Assembly: GCF_018678075.1 (NCBI RefSeq)
Contig: NZ_JAHHIR010000037.1
Location: 1 to 64,000, forward strand
Reading direction: 5' to 3'
From: Epibacterium ulvae
Lineage (GTDB): Bacteria > Pseudomonadota > Alphaproteobacteria > Rhodobacterales > Rhodobacteraceae
DNA length: 64,000 nucleotides
This document shows, piece after piece, positions 8,351 to 17,754 of the stretch. Within the stretch, counting starts at the first letter, position 1. Each line of letters opens with the position of its first letter. The position numbers and the translations under genes were made by a program. The notes under the pieces are model-generated. The model made no database searches, was not told where the DNA came from, and saw only the letters and a program-made list of their open reading frames with translations.

Positions 8351-9301
8351 GTGAGAGACCTCAAGATCCCTGAGCAGCGCCATCCGGAAAAGGCGCATCG
8401 CCCTGACAATGCCCAGCCGAAAAAGCCAAGCTGGATCCGCGTCAAAGCCCCCGGCGGCAAAGGTTACGCCGACACGCAAAAGATTATGCGCGAAAACAAC
8501 CTTGTGACGGTTTGCGAAGAAGCAGGGTGCCCGAATGTGGGCGAATGCTGGAGCCAGGGTCACGCCACCATGATGATCATGGGCGACATCTGTACCCGTG
8601 GTTGCACCTTCTGCAACATCGCGACTGGTAAACCGGATACGCTGGATGTGTTTGAGCCCGGTCGTGTGGCGCATGCGGTAGAAAAGCTCGGCTTGAACCA
8701 CGTTGTTATCACCTCGGTTGACCGTGACGATTTGGGTGATGGCGGGGCGGATCACTTTGCCCAAACCATTCGTGCCGTGCGGCATCGTTCGCCCAAGACA
8801 ACGATTGAAATTCTGACACCAGACTTCATTAAGTGTGCTCCCGAAGTGCTTGAAATGGTTGTCGAAGCCAAGCCTGACGTCTTTAATCACAATCTGGAAA
8901 CCGTACCTGGTCTGTATACCGAGGTGCGTCCTGGCGCGCGGTATTTCCATTCGCTGCGACTGTTGCAACGGGTGAAAGAGCTGGATCCGTCGATCTTTAC
9001 CAAGTCCGGCATCATGGTCGGTCTGGGCGAAAAAGCTGTCGAAGTGAAACAGGTAATGGATGACATGCGCGCCGCGGATGTGGATTTCCTGACCATCGGT
9101 CAATACCTGCAGCCGACGCCAAAGCACCATGCGGTTGATCGCTTTGTGACGCCAGAAGAGTTCGAGACCTATGAAAAGGCGGCCTTTGGCAAAGGGTTTC
9201 TGATGGTTTCCGCGACACCGTTGACACGGTCGTCGTATCACGCAGGTGATGACTTTGCCCGTCTGCGCGCCGCGCGTAACGCCAAGCTTGGTCAAGCCTG
9301 A
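8351..9301 (+). CDS. lipA: lipoyl synthase
   Basis: LipA is a radical-SAM enzyme that inserts two sulfur atoms into octanoyl groups bound to lipoyl domains. The auxiliary cluster motif [12 protein letters not shown] and the radical-SAM motif [13 protein letters not shown] are both intact, and the C-terminal [10 protein letters not shown] carries the conserved serine. The GTG at 8351 ([14 protein letters not shown]) gives 316 residues, the usual length in Rhodobacterales; a TTG 42 bases upstream would add a non-conserved tail. The ribosome binding site is weak (GAAAGAG). The gene appears monocistronic and ends at a terminator shared with the convergent cytochrome gene. Confidence 0.97.
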   Translation: MRDLKIPEQRHPEKAHRPDNAQPKKPSWIRVKAPGGKGYADTQKIMRENNLVTVCEEAGCPNVGECWSQGHATMMIMGDICTRGCTFCNIATGKPDTLDVFEPGRVAHAVEKLGLNHVVITSVDRDDLGDGGADHFAQTIRAVRHRSPKTTIEILTPDFIKCAPEVLEMVVEAKPDVFNHNLETVPGLYTEVRPGARYFHSLRLLQRVKELDPSIFTKSGIMVGLGEKAVEVKQVMDDMRAADVDFLTIGQYLQPTPKHHAVDRFVTPEEFETYEKAAFGKGFLMVSATPLTRSSYHAGDDFARLRAARNAKLGQA

Positions 9302-9326
9302 GCGAGACTAGATTTCAGTGAGTTAG

Positions 9327-9360
9327 AGGCCGTTCCTGATGTGTCAGGGGCGGCCTTATT
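9327..9360. terminator. terminator after lipA
   Basis: The outer stem AGGCCG / CGGCCT (9327-9332, 9351-9356) has an inner CCTGA / TCAGG pairing and is followed by TTATT. It overlaps the stop codon of the convergent cytochrome gene. Confidence 0.65.
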
Positions 9361-10252
9361 CGTTTGAAACTGGCGGCACTGCTTTTAGGTAAGCGGCAAT
9401 TGCATCGCGGTCGGATTGGGGCAGGCGCGCGGTGTTTTCCACAACCTCCGCCATCTCTCCACCTGCGCTGTCAAATTCGGGCGTAAAGCCGCTGCTGAGG
9501 TATTCGGCAATATCGCCTTCGGACCAATCTAAGGCGCCGGAGGTGATATTGGGAATCGTACCTTTGCCCGACGGGTTCGGTGCGCCGCCTAACCAGCGGG
9601 CGTAATCAATCCCGCCCAAAGCGTTGCGCGGGCTGTGACATTCACCGCAATGCCCCGTTCCTTCGACCAGATATTGGCCGCGTTGTTGCTCCGCGGTCAA
9701 ATCGGTGCGGACCACCGGTTCGGGATGGGCAAAGAGCTGTTTCCAAAGACCAAGCCCACGTCGCACCGAGAATGGGAAAGAGACGTCATGGGCTTTGCTC
9801 GCCACGTCGCTGGGCGGCAAAATCTGCATAAACGCCCACAGATCCACCACGTCTTGCGCGTTTAACCGTGCATAGGAAGTATATGGAAAGGCTGGATAAT
9901 AATGCTTTCCACTCGGCGACACTCCGGCGAGAATCGCATTGGCAAGGTCGATTTGCCTCCATACACCGATCCCATGGGTTGGGTCGGAGGTAATGTTGGG
10001 CGCGTAAAAGGTGCCGAAATCGGTGGCAAAAGCTTTGCCGCCGGTCAGCAGTATCATGTCGTCGCTGTCAGCCGATGGTGACGCATGGCAAGATGCGCAG
10101 CCACCAGCCCAAAACACCTGCTCGCCGCGTGCGGCGTCGCCAGTCAGCCCGTCGATGGTTTGGGGATCAATGGTGCGCGGAGCGGTGATCCAAAACCCCG
10201 CTGCCGCGCCGATCAGGCCGAGGCCCAGAAATCCGCGTATCACATTACGCAT
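9356..10252 (-). CDS. diheme c-type cytochrome
   Basis: The 298-residue product is exported by an N-terminal hydrophobic segment (about 8-24) and carries two haem attachment sites. CASCH is near residue 53 and CGECH near residue 202. Each sits in a cytochrome-c fold, with the downstream methionine ligands not assigned with certainty. Such proteins act as periplasmic or membrane-tethered electron carriers, often beside dehydrogenases. It follows the cytochrome c'-like gene by 17 bases on the same strand, so the two are probably an operon. The partner oxidoreductase is not in the window. Confidence 0.88.
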   Translation of the reverse strand: MRNVIRGFLGLGLIGAAAGFWITAPRTIDPQTIDGLTGDAARGEQVFWAGGCASCHASPSADSDDMILLTGGKAFATDFGTFYAPNITSDPTHGIGVWRQIDLANAILAGVSPSGKHYYPAFPYTSYARLNAQDVVDLWAFMQILPPSDVASKAHDVSFPFSVRRGLGLWKQLFAHPEPVVRTDLTAEQQRGQYLVEGTGHCGECHSPRNALGGIDYARWLGGAPNPSGKGTIPNITSGALDWSEGDIAEYLSSGFTPEFDSAGGEMAEVVENTARLPQSDRDAIAAYLKAVPPVSNE

Positions 10253-10269
10253 TTCGGGCCTCCTGCCGA

Positions 10270-10743
10270 TTAGTTTCTAGGGCCGCGGTAGGCTTTGTGG
10301 CAGCTGCCACATGCGCCACCAACACCGCCCATCGCACCTTGCAGGGCTTCCAGACCTTGGCCAGCAGCGGCGTCCATTGCGCCAACGGCTTCACCAAACG
10401 CTTGAGCCTTGGCACCGATATCGGAGCCTTCGGCCCAGATTGCGGGTAGGGCGCGGGTGTTGTCCATTGTCTCATTATCTGTGCCTGGCAACCACATACG
10501 CGACGCATCTAAAGCGGTCAGCGCCAGCAAACCGGACGCCGCCGCCTGCGCTTTGTCGGCGTCATAATCGATCTGACCTTTTGCCATGCCGCCCAGAAGG
10601 CCGAGGTTGAAAGCAAAAAGCGTCATTTGGGATTTACGTGCCTTTACGGCGGCTTCGAGCGCTTTTTGATCCTGCGCGACAAGCGGTGTGGCGATGATTG
10701 CGGCAGAGAGTGCGATACTGGCGACTTTTGAGAAAACTGACAT
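10270..10743 (-). CDS. cytochrome c' (class II cytochrome c)
   Basis: The 157-residue precursor has a Sec signal peptide (about 1-23, ending ATPLVAQ) and a mostly helical mature region. The haem motif CGSCHKAYR lies at the C-terminus, the hallmark of class II cytochromes c. Cytochromes c' bind NO and are implicated in nitrosative stress protection, while close relatives (c556) carry electrons. The sequence does not decide between them. It is the first gene of a two-gene unit with the diheme cytochrome. Confidence 0.88.
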   Translation of the reverse strand: MSVFSKVASIALSAAIIATPLVAQDQKALEAAVKARKSQMTLFAFNLGLLGGMAKGQIDYDADKAQAAASGLLALTALDASRMWLPGTDNETMDNTRALPAIWAEGSDIGAKAQAFGEAVGAMDAAAGQGLEALQGAMGGVGGACGSCHKAYRGPRN

Positions 10744-10849
10744 GCTGGCCCCTGTTAGCTTGCGTGAATTTTGGATGTCTCGGTCACGAGGTTAAGCGCT
10801 GAACTTAACTTTGCATCATAACGAATGCGTGAATTTTTTGCTATTATTA

Positions 10850-11401
10850 TTACAGGTTTGCGTCGTCGGTGAAGCGCACTTTGCCGATGAAGGGCAGGTT
10901 CCGATTGCGTTGGGCAAAGTCGATGCCGTAGCCGACAACAAATTCATCCGGGATCTCAAACCCAATCCAGTCGGCGCGAAAATCGGCTTCTCTCCGAGAG
11001 GGTTTGTCCAAGAGCGCAATGGTTTTTAGACGCGCGGGATTGCGGCTTTTGAGCAGTTTGGTGACATGATCCAACGTGTGGCCGGTGTCGACAATATCCT
11101 CAACAACCAGGACGTCACGCCCTTCAATTGCGCCGCGCAAGTCTTTGAGGATGCGCACTTCCCGACTGCTTTCCATGGCATCTCCATAGGAGGACGCCTC
11201 CAGAAAATCGACCTCAATTGGTAGGTCCAATTCGCGCACGATATCGGCAATAAAGACAAAGCTTCCGCGCAACAGGCCGACAACCACCAATTTGTTGGTG
11301 TCGGAAAATTCTTGCGTGATTTCGCGGCTCAGCTCCTCGATCCGGGCGGCGATTGCCTTGGCTGAGATCATCACGTCGATGACATATGGACGCTGTTCCA
11401 T
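10850..11401 (-). CDS. hpt: hypoxanthine phosphoribosyltransferase
   Basis: The 183-residue enzyme salvages hypoxanthine and guanine to IMP and GMP with PRPP. The PRPP-binding loop is [15 protein letters not shown] (about 97-111). The PPi loop region [15 protein letters not shown] and the flexible loop with SSYGD are in the expected order. The C-terminus [13 protein letters not shown] supplies the base-stacking segment. The length matches bacterial Hpt. It is divergent from the COQ10-like gene with only 73 bases between starts. It pairs functionally with guaA as the salvage counterpart. Confidence 0.95.
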   Translation of the reverse strand: MEQRPYVIDVMISAKAIAARIEELSREITQEFSDTNKLVVVGLLRGSFVFIADIVRELDLPIEVDFLEASSYGDAMESSREVRILKDLRGAIEGRDVLVVEDIVDTGHTLDHVTKLLKSRNPARLKTIALLDKPSRREADFRADWIGFEIPDEFVVGYGIDFAQRNRNLPFIGKVRFTDDANL

Positions 11402-11474
11402 AATTGGCCCCTTGAATTTTGTCTCTGTTCATATGACATCAGCGGCCACAAAGACAGAAAGAAGCGCGAACCCG

Positions 11475-11924
11475 ATGCCGACCCATTCAGAAACCCGACC
11501 GCTGCCGTATTCCGCTCAGCAGATGTACGATCTGGTGGCGGACGTGGCGCAATATCCGAAATTCCTGCCCTGGTGTGCGGCGGCACGCATTCGCAGCACT
11601 GCACCTCATGGGGATGGGGTGGTGATGGAAGCGGATCTGGTGATTTCCTTCAAAGTCTTTCGTGAACGATTTGGCAGCCGGGTTGTGCTGCGTCCCGACC
11701 AATATGAGATCGACACCGAGTATTTGGATGGTCCGTTTCGGCACATGAAATCAAACTGGGCGTTCAAAGACCGCCCGGAGGGTGGCTGTGATGTCGCGTT
11801 CTTTGTCGATTTTGAATTCAAGAACGCGGTGCTGCAGGGGATTATTGGAGTGGTGTTCAGTGAGGCAATGCAACGGATCGTGCGCGCATTTGAGCGTCGT
11901 GCGGCTGAGCTGTATTCAGCCTGA
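11475..11924 (+). CDS. COQ10/RatA-type START domain protein
   Basis: The 149-residue product consists of one START-like lipid-binding domain. Family features are LPYSAQQMYDLVADVAQYP at the N-terminus, FLPWCAAARI and the C-terminal AMQRIVRAFERRA. In alphaproteobacteria and mitochondria these proteins bind coenzyme Q and support respiration, whereas the E. coli homologue RatA has been described as a ribosome-association toxin. The conserved domain begins right after the ATG at 11475; a longer frame from 11433 or 11292 lacks conservation and overlaps hpt. A perfect palindrome and a terminator follow. Confidence 0.85.
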   Translation: MPTHSETRPLPYSAQQMYDLVADVAQYPKFLPWCAAARIRSTAPHGDGVVMEADLVISFKVFRERFGSRVVLRPDQYEIDTEYLDGPFRHMKSNWAFKDRPEGGCDVAFFVDFEFKNAVLQGIIGVVFSEAMQRIVRAFERRAAELYSA

Positions 11925-11931
11925 ATTCAGT

Positions 11932-11951
11932 CTCTAAACCGCGGTTTAGAG
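11932..11951. repeat. perfect 20-base palindrome
   Basis: CTCTAAACCGCGGTTTAGAG reads the same on both strands and begins 8 bases after the COQ10-like stop codon. It has no loop and no T-run, so it is not a standard terminator. It may be a protein-binding dyad or may extruded as a cruciform. Confidence 0.7.
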
Positions 11952-11961
11952 CCACATACGA

Positions 11962-11987
11962 AAAACGGGCCGTTTAGGGTCCGTTTT
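11962..11987. terminator. bidirectional terminator between COQ10-like gene and amt
   Basis: The stem AAAACGG / CCGTTTT has a 12-base loop and T-rich flanks on both strands, between two convergent genes. Confidence 0.75.
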
Positions 11988-12009
11988 CTGTTTTGCGATG
12001 CGTTTGCGG

Positions 12010-13191
12010 TTAAGACGTCAGCTCGTAGGCGCGTTCGCCATGGGCTGAGAGGTCGAGGCCGGTTGTCTCAGCCTCCTCGTCCACGCGGATCGGGGTGAAG
12101 GCCGCAACCAGTTTCACCAGGATCAGCGTGACCACAAAGGTAAAGACACCCACGATGGCCAAAGCGCCAAGCTGCGCGGCCCAGGTGCCCTGACCAAAGG
12201 CTGCGATCATGATGGTGCCAAAGATGCCGCCAATGCCGTGCACGGCAAAGACATCCAGCGTGTCGTCGATTTTCAGCAGGTTGCGCACCACGTTCACGGC
12301 TTCCTGACATAGGATGCCGGCAACCGCGCCGATGATCAGCGCTTCGATTGGGCCAACAAAGCCGGATGCTGGCGTGATCGACGCAAGTCCCGCGATGGTG
12401 CCGGTGACCAGGCCCACGACTGATGCTTTGCCGTATTTGATGCGTTCCCAGATCACCCAAGTGAGCGATGCGGTCGCGGCAGAGATATGGGTGACGGTCA
12501 ACGCCATCGCCGCGCCACCATCGGCCGCCAGCTGCGAGCCGCCGTTAAAGCCGAACCAGCCGACCCACAGAAGGGAAGCGCCGATGACCACATATCCAGG
12601 GTTGTGTGGCGGTTTGTTCTGTACTTTACGCGGACCCAGAACCACGGCAATGATCAAAGCGGCAAGACCTGCGGTTTCGTGAACCACAATACCGCCTGCA
12701 AAGTCACGCACGCCTGTGTCGCCAAAGATGCCGCCGTCGGCGAGCATGCCGCCGCCCCAGATCCAATGCACTACGGGCGCGTAACACAACAGCATCCACA
12801 GGCCAGAGAAGACCATCACAAAGCCAAAGCCCACACGCTCGACATAGGCTCCGACGATCAATGCCGGTGTGATGATGGCAAATGTCATCTGGAAGGCAAA
12901 GAACAGGATTTCTGGCAGGGTGCCGGACAGGCTGTCGGCGGTGACACCGCTGAGGAAAGCTTTGTCCATGCCGCCCCAATAGCCGCTGGTGCCGCTGCCA
13001 AAGGCGATAGAATAGCCAAACATCAGCCACAGAATGCTCATCAAACAGGCGATGGCATAGCAATGCATAAAGACGCTGAGCACATTTCGGGCGCGCACAA
13101 GGCCGCCGTAAAACAGGGCCAGTCCGGGCAGGGTCATCAATAGGACCAGCGCCGTGGCTGTGATGATCCAGGCGGTATCCGCTCCATTCAT
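12010..13191 (-). CDS. amt: ammonium transporter, Amt family
   Basis: The 393-residue polytopic membrane protein conducts ammonium across the inner membrane. It opens WIITATALVLLMTLPGLALF and carries GGLVRARNVLSVFMHC, then the twin-histidine region segments VVHETAGLAALI and DVFAVHGIGGIFGTI, all typical of AmtB. There is no cleavable signal peptide, and the C-terminal tail is short but keeps the acidic DEEAETTGLDLSAHGERAY motif that contacts PII proteins. An excellent site GGAGGAGAG precedes the ATG at 13191. No glnK gene is adjacent, unlike the classic glnK-amtB pair, and no sigma54 promoter was recognised. This fits the sigma54-independent NtrC encoded about 4.5 kb away. Confidence 0.95.
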   Translation of the reverse strand: MNGADTAWIITATALVLLMTLPGLALFYGGLVRARNVLSVFMHCYAIACLMSILWLMFGYSIAFGSGTSGYWGGMDKAFLSGVTADSLSGTLPEILFFAFQMTFAIITPALIVGAYVERVGFGFVMVFSGLWMLLCYAPVVHWIWGGGMLADGGIFGDTGVRDFAGGIVVHETAGLAALIIAVVLGPRKVQNKPPHNPGYVVIGASLLWVGWFGFNGGSQLAADGGAAMALTVTHISAATASLTWVIWERIKYGKASVVGLVTGTIAGLASITPASGFVGPIEALIIGAVAGILCQEAVNVVRNLLKIDDTLDVFAVHGIGGIFGTIMIAAFGQGTWAAQLGALAIVGVFTFVVTLILVKLVAAFTPIRVDEEAETTGLDLSAHGERAYELTS

Positions 13192-13278
13192 CGGTTCTCT
13201 CCTCCAAGGGTTTTGGGTTGGAGGGGGTCAAATCGTGCCTGGTTGGATTAAAAAAGAGGCGATGGTGATTGTGTGGGT

Positions 13279-13306
13279 TAAAAATGCAGCAAAAAACATA
13301 CTGCAT
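13279..13306 (-). terminator. possible terminator after pncC
   Basis: On the minus strand ATGCAG / CTGCAT pairs around an 11-base loop and is followed by a run of T residues. It lies between pncC and amt in an AT-rich stretch. The stem is short, so this is tentative. Confidence 0.4.
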
Positions 13307-13350
13307 AAAAATAACGCGATAAAAATACCCATTTGTTTAAAAAATAGTCA

Positions 13351-13827
13351 CTAGTCGAAAAGTGCGCCGAAAACCATCTGCAATGCTTCATTTTTTGCCG
13401 CTTTGCGAACGTTTTGGCGGCCGATCGCGCCGTATTCTATTGTTTTTGTGACTGTTTTTTCACCGATCTGTGCCAGTCCAAAGCAAACACGCCCTTCAGG
13501 TTTGAATTCTGAGCCACCGGGACCTGCCAGACCCGTGACGGAAATCGCGATCTGAGCCTGCGCATTTTTGAGGGCACCTTCGGCCATTTCCAGTGCAACC
13601 TCCTCGCTAACGGCGCCGACACGATCCAGGGTCGCATTTTGGACGCCCAGCATCTCCATCTTGGCCTCATTGGAGTAGGTGACAAAACCGCGGTCAAATA
13701 CGGCTGAGCTTCCGGGCACCTCTGTCAGGGCGGCCGCGATCATGCCGCCAGTGCAGCTTTCGGCAGTTGTAAGCATGACGTCTTTGTCGCGCGCGGCGGC
13801 GATCAAATTGGTGAGCATCTCGGTCAT
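13351..13827 (-). CDS. pncC: nicotinamide-nucleotide amidohydrolase (CinA C-terminal family)
   Basis: The 158-residue protein is a stand-alone CinA_C domain that deamidates NMN to NaMN in pyridine nucleotide recycling. Conserved segments are TTAESCTGGMIAAALTEVPG, GFVTYSNEAKMEMLGV, GAVSEEVALEMAEGA and VTGLAGPGG. The N-terminal MoaB-like domain of full CinA is absent, as is usual for PncC. Its ATG overlaps the pgpA stop by 4 bases (ATGA), indicating coupling. The order ispDF-pgpA-pncC on this strand is common in Rhodobacterales. Confidence 0.93.
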   Translation of the reverse strand: MTEMLTNLIAAARDKDVMLTTAESCTGGMIAAALTEVPGSSAVFDRGFVTYSNEAKMEMLGVQNATLDRVGAVSEEVALEMAEGALKNAQAQIAISVTGLAGPGGSEFKPEGRVCFGLAQIGEKTVTKTIEYGAIGRQNVRKAAKNEALQMVFGALFD

Positions 13828-14324
13828 AAACCCATCAACCCGTGGGCAATCCCGGCCAGGATCATGGTGCCGACACCGGCAAATACGCCAGCAACCACAT
13901 CGTCGAGCATTACACCGAGCGCATCGCCCCGTCGGTCGGCCCAGCCAATCGGGCCGGGTTTTGTGATGTCAAATAGTCGGAAAAGGACAAAGGCACTGAT
14001 CCAGCCCGGATAGAGCGCCAGCGCGGGAATATCATGCGCCCAAGCAGCGTAAAGAAGCGGCAGCAGGGCGATCCATTGGCCCGCCAACTCGTCTATGACA
14101 ATTTCTGAAGGGTCGTGATCCTCAGCCCCACGCGTGGTCACGGCGGTGGCCCACCAACCAATGGCGCAGGCCGCAACCGTGGCGGCCGCGATCAGGGGAA
14201 AACTGCCGATTTGAAACACGACATAGGCCAGCGGCAGCGAGACGGCAGAGCCCCAAGTGCCTGGCGCGGGACGCAGGTAGCCCGCGCCTGCAACGGTTGC
14301 GATAAAGGTGGCGGCGCGGCGCAT
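13824..14324 (-). CDS. pgpA: phosphatidylglycerophosphatase A
   Basis: PgpA removes the phosphate from phosphatidylglycerophosphate to give phosphatidylglycerol at the inner membrane. The 166-residue protein shows the family motifs PAPGTWGSAVSLPLA near the N-terminus, IVIDELAGQWIAL in the middle and DDVVAGVFAGVG near the C-terminus. These supply the acidic metal-binding residues. Hydrophobic segments match the expected several membrane passes. The gene follows ispDF by 19 bases and overlaps pncC by 4, so the three are likely one transcript. Confidence 0.93.
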   Translation of the reverse strand: MRRAATFIATVAGAGYLRPAPGTWGSAVSLPLAYVVFQIGSFPLIAAATVAACAIGWWATAVTTRGAEDHDPSEIVIDELAGQWIALLPLLYAAWAHDIPALALYPGWISAFVLFRLFDITKPGPIGWADRRGDALGVMLDDVVAGVFAGVGTMILAGIAHGLMGL

Positions 14325-14343
14325 GGGCTGTGTTCCTTAGTCC

Positions 14344-15507
14344 TTAGGAGCGTTTGATCAGGCTGGCGGTGGCCAGGGCGGCGATGCCTTCTTTGCGACC
14401 GGTAAAACCGAGGCGCTCAGAGGTGGTTGCTTTGATCGACACGCGGTCGATGTCCATCTCCAAAATCTCGGCCATTGCTTGGCGCATATGCAAAGCATGC
14501 GGGCCGACCTTGGGGTGTTCACAGACAAGAGTGCAATCTACGTTGCTAATTTGGAACCCCATTCCGCGAGCCATATCGGCGGCGTGATGGAGGAAAATGT
14601 CAGAGGCTGCGCCTTTCCACTGCGGATCAGAAGGCGGGAAATGCTGCCCAATGTCGCCGCGCGCCAACGCGCCGTAGATCGCATCGGTCACTGCGTGCAT
14701 GCCAACGTCGGCGTCCGAATGCCCCTGCAGGCCGCGCTCATGCGGGATCTTGACCCCGCACAGGATCACGTGATCGCCGTCACCAAAGCGGTGGACGTCA
14801 TAGCCATTGCCCAATCTGATATCCACGGGAGGGTGCTCCATCACTTGTTGTGTCTTGTTCAAGATCTGCGCGGCCCGGGCGAAATCCTCGGGTCGGGTGA
14901 TCTTTATATTGTTGGGGTCGCCGGGCACAATGTGCACGTCATACCCTGCGTCGCGGGCGACTTGCACATCGTCGGCTGCGTTGCCTGGATGTGTTTCATG
15001 TGCGGCGGTGATGATGTCCAGGTCAAATCCTTGGGGTGTCTGGGCTGCGAACAGGCCGTCGCGATCTTGGGTGCCGGTGACCTGGTTATCCGCGCCGCGC
15101 CACAGGGCATCCGTGATTTGAACCGCAGGTGCGGCGGCGGGAGTATGTTCCAGCGCCTGTGTGATGGCCCCAATCAAGGGTTGCGACAGGCAGGGGCGCG
15201 CGCCATCGTGGATCAGGACTTTTGTCGCGCCAGTGCCAATCAGCGCCTTTAACCCGTTTTTGACCGACCCCGCACGTTCATCAGCGCCGGGCACAAGGTT
15301 AATATCTGACGAATGTTCAAAATGTTGCCAGCCTGTTGGGTCGTCTGAGTTCAAAACAACCACAATGTCGCGGATGCCGAAATCGCGAAACGCCTTGATG
15401 GACCAGTCAATTACACGGCGATCTTGAAGGGGGCGCCACTGTTTTGGCGCACCGACTCCTGCGCGCGTGCCCTGTCCTGCGGCGACAATAAGTGCAGCAA
15501 TGGTCAT
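14344..15507 (-). CDS. ispDF: bifunctional IspD/IspF (MEP pathway cytidylyltransferase and cyclodiphosphate synthase)
   Basis: The 387-residue fusion carries out two steps of non-mevalonate isoprenoid synthesis. Residues about 1-225 are IspD, with the CTP loop IVAAGQGTRAGVGAPKQWR and HDGARPCLSQPLI. Residues about 230-387 are IspF, with GNGYDVHRFGDGDHVILCG (zinc Asp-His pair) and LQGHSDADVGMHAVTDA. The fusion is typical of alphaproteobacteria and joins non-consecutive steps, with IspE encoded elsewhere. It is divergent from dusB across 180 bases and heads the ispDF-pgpA-pncC unit. Confidence 0.97.
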   Translation of the reverse strand: MTIAALIVAAGQGTRAGVGAPKQWRPLQDRRVIDWSIKAFRDFGIRDIVVVLNSDDPTGWQHFEHSSDINLVPGADERAGSVKNGLKALIGTGATKVLIHDGARPCLSQPLIGAITQALEHTPAAAPAVQITDALWRGADNQVTGTQDRDGLFAAQTPQGFDLDIITAAHETHPGNAADDVQVARDAGYDVHIVPGDPNNIKITRPEDFARAAQILNKTQQVMEHPPVDIRLGNGYDVHRFGDGDHVILCGVKIPHERGLQGHSDADVGMHAVTDAIYGALARGDIGQHFPPSDPQWKGAASDIFLHHAADMARGMGFQISNVDCTLVCEHPKVGPHALHMRQAMAEILEMDIDRVSIKATTSERLGFTGRKEGIAALATASLIKRS

Positions 15508-15687
15508 TTTCTACTCCGAAACACGTGGCTGTTGTTTATGGGGTGGCGCTGAAGGAGGCAATGGGGCGGGTGGGTGCGATTAAAAATTAAGCACAAGCCG
15601 ATTTGCTAAGCGTTTTTAAACTGCCTTTCATTGTAGCATAGCGGTGCCTTCGGTTAATTTAACCCCAATTGCACAAGGATTACGCAG

Positions 15688-16674
15688 TTGTCTTTTGACA
15701 TCGGAACCACATCTCTGACCCCGCCCATCGCGTTGGCGCCTATGGCCGGAATCACAGATCGCCCGTTTCGGGATCTGGTCCGTTCTTTTGGTGTTGGTCT
15801 GATGGTGAGCGAGATGGTTGCGAGCCAGGAAATGGTTCAGGCCAAACCGGGGGTGCGCGAACGTGCGGAATTGAGCGCGGATGTGGCAAACACCAGCGTG
15901 CAAATTGCAGGGCGCGACGCTTATTGGATGGCTGAGGCCACGCGTCAGGTCGCCGATCGCGGCGCGCGGATGATCGATATCAATATGGGATGCCCCGCCA
16001 AAAAGGTGACCAACGGCTATTCCGGGTCTGCTCTGTTAAAGACGCCGGACCACGCCTTGCGCCTGATTGAAGCGGTGGTTGAGGCCTCGCCCGTGCCGGT
16101 GACCCTCAAGACGCGGTTGGGCTGGGACGAAAACAGTCTGAATGCCGCAGATGTGGCGCGCCGGGCCGAAGAGGCTGGGATTCAGATGATCACCATCCAC
16201 GGTCGCACGCGCTGTCAATTTTACAAAGGCTCCGCTGATTGGGCCGCCATTCGCGCCATAAAAGAAGCCGTTCAGGTGCCGGTCGTCGCAAACGGCGACA
16301 TCGTTGATTCTGAAACAGCCACTGATGCGCTGGCGCAATCCGGCGCGGACGGTGTGATGATCGGGCGTGGCAGCCAGGGCCGTCCGTGGATTTTGGCACA
16401 GGTGGCGCATGCGCTTTGGGACACTGCGGAGCCAGAGATCCCAACCGGCCCGGAATTGGTGGCCATGGTGTGCGCACACTATGAGGCTATGCTGGCGTTT
16501 TACGGTTTGGATCTAGGGGTGCGCGTCGCGCGCAAACACCTGGGCTGGTATATGGACGAGGTTGGAACCGAAGCGGTTTTGCGCAAACGCGTGCTTACAG
16601 CGCGTGATCCGCGCGAGGTTTTGCAGATGCTGCCCGAAGCATTGACCCCTAATGTGACGGAGCAGGCGGCATGA
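15688..16674 (+). CDS. dusB: tRNA-dihydrouridine synthase B (NifR3)
   Basis: The 328-residue flavoenzyme reduces uridines in the tRNA D-loop. It shows [20 protein letters not shown], the phosphate-binding NMGCPAKKV with the catalytic cysteine, [18 protein letters not shown] and ANGDIVDSE. The start is a TTG at 15688 with AAGGA 8 bases upstream; no ATG or GTG fits the conserved N-terminus. In Rhodobacter this gene is known as nifR3 and leads the ntrBC transcript. Here it overlaps ntrB by 4 bases, so expression of the ntr genes probably depends on its upstream promoter. Confidence 0.95.
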   Translation: MSFDIGTTSLTPPIALAPMAGITDRPFRDLVRSFGVGLMVSEMVASQEMVQAKPGVRERAELSADVANTSVQIAGRDAYWMAEATRQVADRGARMIDINMGCPAKKVTNGYSGSALLKTPDHALRLIEAVVEASPVPVTLKTRLGWDENSLNAADVARRAEEAGIQMITIHGRTRCQFYKGSADWAAIRAIKEAVQVPVVANGDIVDSETATDALAQSGADGVMIGRGSQGRPWILAQVAHALWDTAEPEIPTGPELVAMVCAHYEAMLAFYGLDLGVRVARKHLGWYMDEVGTEAVLRKRVLTARDPREVLQMLPEALTPNVTEQAA

Positions 16675-17750
16675 CCTATAGCGTTTCCTCCCTTTGGGCC
16701 TCCATCCCCGTTCCGAGCTTCCTTGTTGATACGCAGGACTGCGTGGCCGAGGTGAACTCTGCTGCGGAAGGCTTTATGAACGCGTCGAAAAAGGTGCTCG
16801 AGGGCAAACCAATTTGGCAGCTCCTTGCAGTGGATGCGCCGATCGAAGAGGCCTTTAACAGGGCGCGTGCGAATAACACCACATTGTTTGTGAATGATCT
16901 GGATGTGGGCACGCGCAACCGGGCTCCGCTGCAATGCGGGGTGCAAGTCGCACCGGTTCAGGGCGGTGATGGCACTATGTTGTTGATGCTGTCCCCACGT
17001 GAGCTTGCGGGGCGACTGACCCGCAACCAATCTGCCAAATCCGCCGCGCAATCCGCCATTGGCATGGCCGAAATGCTGGCGCATGAGATCAAGAACCCAC
17101 TGGCGGGCATTACTGGCGCGGCGCAACTGCTGAGCATGAATTTGAACCCGGACGATCTGGAGCTGACAGAGCTGATCGTGAGCGAAAGCCGCCGCATCGT
17201 AAAGCTGTTGGAGCAGGTCGAGCAATTTGGCAATCTGACGGAGCCAGATTTCAAACCGGTGAATTTACACGATGTTCTGGACCGCGCCCGGCGTTCGGCG
17301 ATCCTGGGGTTTGGTGCGCATATGACCATCATCGAGGAGTATGATCCCTCCTTGCCACCTGCCTGGGGAGATGGGGATCAACTGCTGCAAGTGGTTCTGA
17401 ACCTGCTAAAAAATGCTTCCGAGGCCTGTGGGCGCGACGGTGGAGTGATTCGCATTCGTACCTTTTATGAGCATTCCTTTAACCTGCGGCGGCGTGACGG
17501 GCAGGGCGGTGCGCTGCCTTTGCAGATCGAAATTGTCGACAACGGACCCGGTCTGCCCGCCGCAATCAAAGACGACATTTTTGACCCCTTTGTCTCGGGC
17601 AAAGAGAACGGCACCGGTCTGGGTCTTGCCCTGGTGAGCAAGATTATCGCCGACCACAATGGCTGGATTTCAGTCAACTCTAAGCCGGGCGAAACAAAAT
17701 TCAGATTATCGCTGCCGCGCGAGCCGCGTGGACGCAAAACCAAGGAGTAA
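16671..17750 (+). CDS. ntrB: nitrogen regulation sensor kinase NtrB
   Basis: NtrB autophosphorylates and controls NtrC according to nitrogen status, through PII proteins in well-studied systems. The 359-residue soluble protein has an N-terminal PAS region (about 10-110) and the H-box [14 protein letters not shown] with H138. The ATPase motifs follow: [13 protein letters not shown] (N box), DNGPGLP (G1) and GTGLGLALV (G2). No membrane segment is seen, as expected for NtrB. It overlaps dusB by 4 bases and is followed by ntrC after 4 bases. Confidence 0.96.
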   Translation: MTYSVSSLWASIPVPSFLVDTQDCVAEVNSAAEGFMNASKKVLEGKPIWQLLAVDAPIEEAFNRARANNTTLFVNDLDVGTRNRAPLQCGVQVAPVQGGDGTMLLMLSPRELAGRLTRNQSAKSAAQSAIGMAEMLAHEIKNPLAGITGAAQLLSMNLNPDDLELTELIVSESRRIVKLLEQVEQFGNLTEPDFKPVNLHDVLDRARRSAILGFGAHMTIIEEYDPSLPPAWGDGDQLLQVVLNLLKNASEACGRDGGVIRIRTFYEHSFNLRRRDGQGGALPLQIEIVDNGPGLPAAIKDDIFDPFVSGKENGTGLGLALVSKIIADHNGWISVNSKPGETKFRLSLPREPRGRKTKE

Positions 17751-17754
17751 GCCA

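Noticed and set aside
8318-9295. 325-codon minus-strand open frame across lipA
   Set aside because: It covers lipA almost exactly in antisense, with no motif; lipA is certain.
13192-13260. Possible sigma54 promoter before amt (GGCACGATTTGACC)
   Set aside because: A GG is present, but the invariant GC at the correct spacing is missing, and the local NtrC lacks the sigma54-contact loop.
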